Source: Porticoccaceae bacterium
GTDB taxonomy: Bacteria > Pseudomonadota > Gammaproteobacteria > Pseudomonadales > Porticoccaceae
Assembly (NCBI GenBank): GCA_002591625.1
Contig: PCDB01000001.1
Span: forward strand, 6,232-22,803
Direction of reading: 5' to 3'
Length of the DNA: 16,572 nt
Shown here: one piece after another, positions 8,082 to 13,857 of the stretch
How positions within the stretch are numbered: the first letter of the stretch is position 1
Layout: each line of letters starts with the position of its first letter
The notes under the pieces: model-generated
Told to the model about the DNA's origin: nothing
The model's database searches: none
The model's input: the letters and a program-made list of their open reading frames with translations, nothing else
Position numbers and translations under genes: made by a program

Positions 8082-8867
8082 CTATTTTTCCAGATCTGTG
8101 CCAGTTGCTTGTGGAATGCACCCATTTTCTGAAGGGTTGATATGGATACCGCAAACTGTAACTGTATCACCATGTCGTTCAAGACCAAGTCTTTCTGCCG
8201 CCGAATAAAAAGCATTCTGATCCATTATCTCGAGGTCTATCGCGCTAAGTCCGGGGCCGCGGTCGTCGCTGACCGCCACAAAGCGCACCTCGCTTCGCTC
8301 AAATTTTATCCGAGGTATATTAGCGGCATCCTCAACGGAAATGCCATAGGCTTTGGCCCAACTTTCTGCGACCTTCGTTACATTCTCGCATTGAATTTCC
8401 GCTGCCCGAATATCGCCAACGTGACGAGCGACCCTTTGATCCCAATCAATGCCTGCCCAGTACCAGGCCTCAGGAGGCTTCATCTGATCAATGGAAGCGA
8501 TCGCTCCTGGCACATCACGCGGATGAAGATGAATGGCAGCCGCCCGCCCAGTATCGGCCGAGAATACGGTTCGGATTTCAGTCTTTAAAAGCCGCTGCTT
8601 TTCCGCTTCTAGGTCATCAACCTGCACGATCACCATGTAACCGCCATCCCCCTTGCGTTTTTCCAGAAGCCGTCCTGCTGTCGTTCCCTCCTGAATGGGA
8701 GAGACCACCTCCAAGAACGTATCGCCCAGTGTCATGACCACATTCTGCAAACCAAACTGGTCAATTTTTGGATCTATATGCCCGTCGTCGAGGCCTAAGA
8801 GATCAAACAGCGTGTCTCGGATGGGCAGAAAGTTCTCCGCAACCAGTGCTATTTGGCGTAATCTCAT
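8082..8867 (-). CDS. VOC-superfamily (glyoxalase-like) protein
   Basis: Probable vicinal-oxygen-chelate protein, 261 residues from the chosen ATG, with an N-terminal module opening RLRQIALVAENF and a central module start near residues 153-163. The frame extends to 8918, but the ATG at 8867 has AGGGA 8 nt upstream and starts at the first beta strand, so it is preferred. The position that is usually the first metal-binding His is Gln5; candidate ligands remaining are Glu53 (LEVVSP), His113/His115 in IHLHPRD and Glu213. The HPRD..G pattern recalls epimerase-type VOC proteins. It may be an epimerase, lyase or dioxygenase relative acting on an acyl-CoA or the ring of the substrate; the reaction cannot be assigned. 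It is the promoter-proximal gene of the six-gene minus operon and is divergent from the ThDP enzyme. Confidence 0.72.
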   Translation of the reverse strand: MRLRQIALVAENFLPIRDTLFDLLGLDDGHIDPKIDQFGLQNVVMTLGDTFLEVVSPIQEGTTAGRLLEKRKGDGGYMVIVQVDDLEAEKQRLLKTEIRTVFSADTGRAAAIHLHPRDVPGAIASIDQMKPPEAWYWAGIDWDQRVARHVGDIRAAEIQCENVTKVAESWAKAYGISVEDAANIPRIKFERSEVRFVAVSDDRGPGLSAIDLEIMDQNAFYSAAERLGLERHGDTVTVCGIHINPSENGCIPQATGTDLEK

Positions 8868-8981
8868 GACATATTTCCCTCTGTACAAACCAATCGTTAT
8901 TGGGCATTGTTCTATCAAATTGATTCTTAAGTCAATAAGTCATCCGTTTTAAAGATGCCACATAACTTTAGGAACTAAAAT
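8868..8981. promoter_or_regulatory. Divergent promoter region with overlapping inverted repeats
   Basis: The 114-bp gap between the divergent VOC operon and the ThDP gene must hold both promoters. It contains the perfect 5+5 repeat ATCAA-A-TTGAT at 8914-8924 and, overlapping it, TTGA-N8-TCAA at 8920-8935. On the minus strand TTGACT (8935-8930) and TAGAAC (8914-8909) form a weak -35/-10 pair with a short 15-nt spacer, so the repeats would lie directly over that promoter. This fits an operator for a dimeric regulator such as TetR or MarR (inference; no regulator gene is in the window). I could not pick a convincing plus-strand promoter. Confidence 0.4.
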
Positions 8982-10529
8982 ATGAACGGAGCAGAGGCGC
9001 TTATCCAGACGCTGACAGACAGCGGAGTACAAGTATGCTTCGCTAACCCAGGAACATCTGAGATGCAATTAGTCGCCGCAATCGACAAGCAAAAGGGCAT
9101 GCGAGCCATACTAGGTCTTTTTGAGGGTGTGGTTACAGGCGCTGCAGACGGCTACGGACGAATGACTGACAAACCGTCTGCAACCCTATTACACCTTGGT
9201 CCAGGCTTGGCCAATGGATTAGCAAACCTTCATAATGCGAAGCGAGCACGGACCCCCATGATAAATATCGTTGGAGATCATGCCGTCGAGCACCTTAAAC
9301 ACGATGCGCCGCTGACCTCAGATATCATTGGGCTTGCCCGACCCATGTCAAACTGGGTTCGCACATCTCAATCGCCGTCTGATCTGGCCAAGGCCGGGTC
9401 AGAAGCAGCAGCAATATCTCAAACCTATCCCGGCCAAATTACAACGATCATCGCGCCGGGGGACCACGCTTGGACTGATGGCGCTGAAACAGCCATTATT
9501 AAAAATATTCCGGAAACCCCAAAAGCAAACCAAAACACGATTACCGAAGCTGCTGAAGTTCTTGGTTTAGCAGGGGCCTGTGCCATTTTTCTTGGCGGAA
9601 GAGCCCTTCGCGAAGGCGCTCTTTTTCAGGCAGGGAGGGTTGCTGCCAAGATGGGGGCGCGAATCATTTGTGAGACACTCCCTGCACGCTTGCAGAGAGG
9701 GATCGGCCGTGTAGCCGTGGAGAGACTGCCCTATTTTGCTGAGATGGCGGTGGAGCATCTCGAGGGCCTTAAAAAGATAATTTGTGTTGGGGTGAAGCCC
9801 CCTGTTTCATTCTTTGCATACCCCGACAAGCCTAGTTGGCTATCTCCTGAGGACGCAACACTAATTGAACTTGCAGATGTTCATACCGATGCAGAGGACG
9901 CGCTAGCTCGCCTTGCAGAAGCCATTTGCGCCCCCAAAAAACCCGCAAATGTTCAAACGGCTACCCAAGTTTCGTTCGAACATGGTAAGTTAACACGAGA
10001 GTCTTTGGGCATCATCATCTCTCAACTTCTTCCTGAGAATGCAATCGTTTCAGATGAATCTGGCACAAGCGGGGGAGCTCTGTTCAGGCACACAGCTAGC
10101 TCTCCTCAACATGACTGGTTGATCCAAACCGGCGGCGCCATAGGTCAAGGTCTTCCTGTGGCAGTGGGGGCCGCCGTTGCATGCCCGACTCGGAAAGTTT
10201 TGGCCCTGCAGGCTGACGGCTCAGGAATGTACACCCTTCAGGCGCTTTGGACGATGGCCAGAGAAAACTTAGACGTGACCACTGTAATAATGAAAAACAA
10301 CAGCTACGGCATTCTAAATATTGAACTGGGTCGCGTAGGCGTAACAAACCCGGGGCCTAAAGCGCTATCATTGCTTGACTTGACTAATCCAGAGTTAGAT
10401 TGGGTGGCTATGTCTGAGGGCATGGGCGTTCCTGCACAACGTGCCGAAACTGCAGAACAATTCCATAAGGCGTTAGCTCAGGGTATCGATCATTCCGGGC
10501 CCCGGCTAATCGAGGCCGTCCTTCGATAA
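8982..10529 (+). CDS. ThDP-dependent enzyme, acetolactate synthase large-subunit-like
   Basis: Thiamine-diphosphate enzyme of the POX/acetolactate synthase/benzoylformate decarboxylase superfamily, 515 residues. The N-terminal pyrimidine-binding domain carries the conserved Glu48 (LGLFEGVVTGAADGYGR), the central domain spans roughly 185-315, and the C-terminal domain has the ThDP/Mg motif from ADGSG (411-415) to KNNSYG (438-443). It is shorter than true biosynthetic acetolactate synthases (about 560-590) and no regulatory small-subunit gene follows, so isoleucine/valine biosynthesis is unlikely. In this acyl-CoA setting a 2-hydroxyacyl-CoA lyase, 2-ketoacid decarboxylase or carboligase role is possible, but the active-site residues visible do not decide. 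AGGA lies about 9 nt upstream of the ATG. It is a single-gene unit, divergent from the VOC operon and convergent with the nucleoside hydrolase gene. Confidence 0.88.
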   Translation: MNGAEALIQTLTDSGVQVCFANPGTSEMQLVAAIDKQKGMRAILGLFEGVVTGAADGYGRMTDKPSATLLHLGPGLANGLANLHNAKRARTPMINIVGDHAVEHLKHDAPLTSDIIGLARPMSNWVRTSQSPSDLAKAGSEAAAISQTYPGQITTIIAPGDHAWTDGAETAIIKNIPETPKANQNTITEAAEVLGLAGACAIFLGGRALREGALFQAGRVAAKMGARIICETLPARLQRGIGRVAVERLPYFAEMAVEHLEGLKKIICVGVKPPVSFFAYPDKPSWLSPEDATLIELADVHTDAEDALARLAEAICAPKKPANVQTATQVSFEHGKLTRESLGIIISQLLPENAIVSDESGTSGGALFRHTASSPQHDWLIQTGGAIGQGLPVAVGAAVACPTRKVLALQADGSGMYTLQALWTMARENLDVTTVIMKNNSYGILNIELGRVGVTNPGPKALSLLDLTNPELDWVAMSEGMGVPAQRAETAEQFHKALAQGIDHSGPRLIEAVLR

Positions 10530-10547
10530 AAAGGAGAGTCGGCCTCG
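10511..10547. terminator. Strong hairpin across convergent gene ends
   Basis: CGAGGCCG (10511-10518) pairs perfectly with CGGCCTCG (10540-10547), and inside it TCCTT (10519-10523) pairs with AAGGA (10531-10535) around a 7-nt loop, with a 4-nt bulge on the 3' side. The hairpin spans the last codons and the stop of the ThDP gene and lies 28 bp beyond the end of the nucleoside hydrolase gene read on the minus strand. No T-run follows on either strand, so it would be a non-canonical or bidirectional transcription end, or an RNA-stability element. Confidence 0.45.
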
Positions 10548-10574
10548 GCAGAAAGATGAACCAATGATTTGAGC

Positions 10575-11537
10575 TTAATCCGAGACGACTTCAGTAAGTT
10601 TGTAATTACATATTGTCTGATAAAAATCATCCACGATCATTTTCTGATTGAAGTTCTCGCGAATCACGACCTTACGAGAATTTCCGGGCCGTTCCCGCCA
10701 AATCCCGTTTTCCAGAGCCGGTGCCGGAATAGTGCGAGCTTCGGCCCAATCGGGGTTTTTCAGAATTGCAGTCGCAGCCATATCATACAACGCACGAGAG
10801 GGCGGATCATAATAAAGATCAACGTTAGAAAGCAGGTTAACCGAGTAGTCCCCAAAGTTGGTGAAGGTGCCTCCATGTCGGCCCACAATGGGTAATCTAG
10901 AAGTCGGACCTTTTCCAGACAGCTTATTAACCACATCTGAAAGCGTCACACGCACCGCAGAGGTCCCAGAATCCGCTCCATACCGGACCACCGCGATCTC
11001 GAACTCAACTTCAGAGTCCAGAACAAATTTTAGCGACTCAACATCGGCTTCCAGATTGTATTCTCCGGGCTTGGGATAATTTGAACCTAGCCAAACCAGC
11101 TTAACTTTATCAGTTATGTCAGGCCGCTTTTTGAGGGCTAACGCCACATTGGTTAGCTTTCCGATGGCCAAGAAAACCAGTTTGCGACTTGAATATGCCT
11201 CCGCCCTTCGGATCATTAAGTTCACCGCGTCCGACCCGTCAAATCGGGTTTTATCTATGTGGGAAGAGATCTCCTCAAATGAACCAGATGCACCTCTGGT
11301 AACAGGCAAATCCGGGTGCATGTTACATAAACTCACCACGCGCTCGGCCTCAAGCGCTTGGGCCTCGATGTCGCCGCCGTTATTTGTTCGGTTGACGGTC
11401 AAACCCTCTACGACAAAGCTATCTCCGCTGAGCAACAGGTATGCGATAGCATGTTGATCGTCGATCTCATTATTGGCATCCGTGTCCAATAAGATCCTCA
11501 CTTTCTTTTGCGTAAGATCAACCATCTTTCTTACCAC
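10575..11537 (-). CDS. Nucleoside hydrolase (inosine-uridine-preferring superfamily)
   Basis: Cytoplasmic Ca-dependent N-ribohydrolase family member, 320 residues, expected to split an N-glycosidic bond to give free ribose (or another sugar) and a base or aglycone. The calcium/ribose site DTDANNEIDDQHA begins at Asp18 (D18, D20, D26, D27). Other family landmarks are IGKLTN (125-130), the NLEAD segment (161-165) and the C-terminal YDMAATAIL with Asp252. No signal peptide is visible. GTG at 11537 overlaps the upstream acyl-CoA dehydrogenase stop by 7 nt and has AAGGAA about 9 nt before it; an ATG at 11525 is an alternative but lacks a well-placed ribosome site. Pairing of a nucleoside hydrolase with an acyl-CoA dehydrogenase in one transcript is unusual. 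Its product could feed the PfkB kinase at 3024-3914 (inference). Confidence 0.88.
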   Translation of the reverse strand: MVRKMVDLTQKKVRILLDTDANNEIDDQHAIAYLLLSGDSFVVEGLTVNRTNNGGDIEAQALEAERVVSLCNMHPDLPVTRGASGSFEEISSHIDKTRFDGSDAVNLMIRRAEAYSSRKLVFLAIGKLTNVALALKKRPDITDKVKLVWLGSNYPKPGEYNLEADVESLKFVLDSEVEFEIAVVRYGADSGTSAVRVTLSDVVNKLSGKGPTSRLPIVGRHGGTFTNFGDYSVNLLSNVDLYYDPPSRALYDMAATAILKNPDWAEARTIPAPALENGIWRERPGNSRKVVIRENFNQKMIVDDFYQTICNYKLTEVVSD

Positions 11538-12778
11538 AAATCATATTTCCTTACCTCGTTGCGACCAACAACCATGTGGTGTACCTCGTCAGGCCCATCA
11601 GCAAAACGAAGGTGCCTTTGGTGTGCATACATTGATGCTAGCGGAGTCCATTGAGACATGCCGGTTGCACCGTGCATCTGGATCGCATCATCTATAATCT
11701 TACAAACCTTCTCAGGAACCATTGCCTTGACGGCACTCACATAAATGCGTGCTTCCTTGTTGCCGAGAACATCCATAGCCTTTGCAGCCTGCAACACCAT
11801 CAACCTACAAGCATCGATTTCTATTCGAGCTCGAGAGATAAGCTCCAAATTTTTGCCCAGCTTCACAATGGGCTTACCAAATGCGACGCGTGTACTTGCT
11901 CGTTTAACCATCAATTCCAGCGCAACCTCTGCTTGACCAATGGCTCGCATGCAGTGGTGTATTCGGCCTGGACCAAGCCGGAGTTGTGAGATTTCAAAGC
12001 CTCTTCCCTCCCCAAGCAGGATGTTGTCTTTGGGAACACGAACATCATTGAGACGGATATGCATGTGACCGTGGGGAGCGGAGGGGTCGCCAAACACGTG
12101 CATGGGGCCCACAATTTCCACTCCCGGCGTGTCGATCGGAACCAATATTTGAGACTGCTGCCGGTATGTCTCCGCATCAGGACTGGTCTTGACCATCGTA
12201 ATCATTACTTTGCAACGAGGGTCCCCTGCACCTGATATGTAATATTTTTCACCATTGATAACCCACTCATCTCCCTCGAGGACGGCTCTGGTGCTGATGT
12301 TGGTCGCATCCGATGAGGCCATTGAAGGCTCAGTCATGGCGTAGGCTGAGCGTATCTCCCCGGCCAGCAGCGGCTTGAGCCATTTCTCTTTTTGCTCTGG
12401 AGTCCCAACTCGCTCCAGGACCTCCATGTTGCCAGTATCCGGCGCACTGCAGTTGAGCGTTTGCGACGACAAAGGACTTCGTCCTAACTCAACCGCTAGG
12501 TAAGCATAGTCGAGATTCTTTAGCCCCTCTCCTGTCTCAGCGTTCGGCAGAAAAAAATTCCAAAGTCCGGACTCCCTTGCCTTTTTCTTTGCGCCCTCAA
12601 GTAACTCGATCTGGCGCGGGTGGTGACTCCAAATATCTTTCTTTTCCTTATTGAGAGCATAAAACTCTTCGGCAATCGGATCGACATTTTCAGCAATATG
12701 TCGCTTAACCGCTTCAAGAAGCGGCTTCGCATTATCCGACATGGTTAGGCTAAACAACTCTGGGTTAAACGTATTCAT
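11531..12778 (-). CDS. Acyl-CoA dehydrogenase, ACAD11-like
   Basis: FAD-dependent dehydrogenase (415 residues) that would introduce an alpha,beta double bond into an acyl-CoA, passing electrons to ETF. The three-domain order is visible: an N-terminal helical domain (1-140), the middle beta domain with AYAMTEPSMASSDATN (145-160) and EWVINGEKYYISGAG (171-185), then the C-terminal helical domain with RASTRVAFGKP (293-303), QMHGATGMSQ (367-376) and the end motif RFADGPDEVH (391-400). The APHGH segment (235-239) and the DGPDEVH ending are typical of the ACAD10/11-like bacterial clade. The ATG at 12778 has AGGAG 7 nt upstream and is chosen over an upstream ATG at 12814. It is the first gene of a two-gene unit with the nucleoside hydrolase and is divergent from the SDR gene. 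Confidence 0.93.
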   Translation of the reverse strand: MNTFNPELFSLTMSDNAKPLLEAVKRHIAENVDPIAEEFYALNKEKKDIWSHHPRQIELLEGAKKKARESGLWNFFLPNAETGEGLKNLDYAYLAVELGRSPLSSQTLNCSAPDTGNMEVLERVGTPEQKEKWLKPLLAGEIRSAYAMTEPSMASSDATNISTRAVLEGDEWVINGEKYYISGAGDPRCKVMITMVKTSPDAETYRQQSQILVPIDTPGVEIVGPMHVFGDPSAPHGHMHIRLNDVRVPKDNILLGEGRGFEISQLRLGPGRIHHCMRAIGQAEVALELMVKRASTRVAFGKPIVKLGKNLELISRARIEIDACRLMVLQAAKAMDVLGNKEARIYVSAVKAMVPEKVCKIIDDAIQMHGATGMSQWTPLASMYAHQRHLRFADGPDEVHHMVVGRNEVRKYDLW

Positions 12779-12988
12779 CGAGTGTCTCCTGAATTCTGAT
12801 AAAACATGTGCCATAATCGCTCGCCCTCGATTGCGGCACCCAAGTGGGTAGAATGATCCGCCAAAAGTGATATTCGAGCAATGATTTTGGGGGGATTACT
12901 GAGAATCATCACCCATTTTATCGACAATGTGACGTATCATAAACAGTGACAAAGTTAACTAATCGCTCGAGAGACAGGAGAGTCATTC
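12779..12988. promoter_or_regulatory. 210-bp divergent intergenic region between ACAD and SDR genes
   Basis: This region separates two divergent transcription units and should hold both promoters. Visible structure is an inverted repeat ATGATT (12881-12886) / AATCAT (12904-12909) with a 17-bp G-rich spacer, a direct repeat GTGAC at 12929-12933 and 12946-12950, and the ribosome site AGGAG of the SDR gene near 12977. No consensus sigma-70 promoter is clear on either strand, and no small gene is credible here. Confidence 0.4.
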
Positions 12989-13759
12989 ATGACAGACATT
13001 TTTGACCTAAGCGGAAGGGTCGCCATTATTACCGGGGGATCACGCGGAATCGGTAAAATGATTGCAGAGGAGTTTGTGAAAAGGGGAGTAAAAACCTACA
13101 TCACTTCCCGGAAGGCTGAGCCTTGCCTAAAGACCGCAGAAGAACTATCCCGACACGGGACATGTGTCGCACTTCCCCATGATCTAGCAAATGAAGAGGG
13201 AATGAGCGCGTTTGTCTCTGACTTCTCTAGGCAGGAAAATCATCTTGATATCCTTATCAATAATGCCGGAGCTGCCTGGATGACACCCTTTGACGACTTT
13301 CCTGAAAGCGGTTGGGACAAGGTCATGAACATTAATTTAAAGTCGGTTTTTTTTCTCACACAAAAACTGGTGCCGTTCCTGCGCGAACAAGCTAGTGCCG
13401 ATCAACCGGCCAAAGTTATCAACATTGCATCGGTGGATGGTCTGAGACCTCCTCGTCTTGAGACCTACTCATATGCGGCCAGTAAAGGAGGGCTCATTCA
13501 GCTGACCCGAAGGATGGCCAAGACACTAGTAGACGATCATATCCTTGTGAATACCATTGCACCGGGTGCCTTTGCCACCGATATGAATATTCACGCTAGA
13601 GACCAGCCCGAGGCAGTATCGGAGCTCATCCCAGCTAAGCGCATTGGAGAGCCAGTTCACATGGCAGGCACGGCTGTTTACATGTGCTCGCGCGCAGGTG
13701 ATTATCTTGTGGGGACCACGGTTACCGTGGACGGAGGCATTACTGGCTGCAACAATTGA
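12989..13759 (+). CDS. SDR-family NAD(P)-dependent oxidoreductase
   Basis: Classical short-chain dehydrogenase/reductase of 256 residues. The Rossmann cofactor motif TGGSRGIG is at 15-22, NNAG at 91-94, the catalytic Ser148 in INIASVD, and the YxxxK pair Tyr162/Lys166 in YSYAASKGG; the C-terminal PGAFATDM and VDGG segments are standard. Arg41 just after the second strand favours NADP (inference). AGGAG precedes the ATG by about 9 nt. It opens the plus-strand unit with the hydratase-dehydrogenase fusion and the second acyl-CoA dehydrogenase, so it may oxidise a hydroxyl or reduce a keto group on the acyl chain or ring of the same substrate. SDR substrate cannot be predicted from motifs. Confidence 0.93.
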   Translation: MTDIFDLSGRVAIITGGSRGIGKMIAEEFVKRGVKTYITSRKAEPCLKTAEELSRHGTCVALPHDLANEEGMSAFVSDFSRQENHLDILINNAGAAWMTPFDDFPESGWDKVMNINLKSVFFLTQKLVPFLREQASADQPAKVINIASVDGLRPPRLETYSYAASKGGLIQLTRRMAKTLVDDHILVNTIAPGAFATDMNIHARDQPEAVSELIPAKRIGEPVHMAGTAVYMCSRAGDYLVGTTVTVDGGITGCNN

Positions 13760-13857
13760 GCGAGTGAGGCCAGAAAAATTAAACGAGTCAAACTTTTGAA
13801 TCATCATGGCTTGATTGAAGTATACCAAGCCCAAAACGATACATTTGGAGATTTTGT
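13760..13857. promoter_or_regulatory. 98-bp gap with inverted repeat upstream of the fusion enzyme gene
   Basis: The gap holds a perfect inverted repeat TCAAA-CT-TTTGA at 13788-13799. Its right arm runs into TTGAAT (13796-13801), a weak -35-like element, with TATACC (13821-13826) 19 bp further on. An internal promoter for the fusion gene controlled by an operator is possible but weakly supported. The TTGA/TCAA half sites resemble those in the 8914-8935 region. Confidence 0.3.

Noticed and set aside
8982..10529. Calling the ThDP enzyme a biosynthetic acetolactate synthase (ilvB)
   Set aside because: The protein is shorter than IlvB, has no small-subunit gene beside it and sits in a catabolic setting; only the superfamily can be supported.
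10550..10570. Short ATG-started frame after an AAGGAG-like sequence downstream of the ThDP gene
   Set aside because: The ATG near 10556 is followed by a stop after two codons, and the AAGGAG is part of the hairpin stem.
12966..12971. CTCGAG palindrome upstream of the SDR gene
   Set aside because: A 6-bp palindrome is expected by chance at this length and has no extended symmetry.
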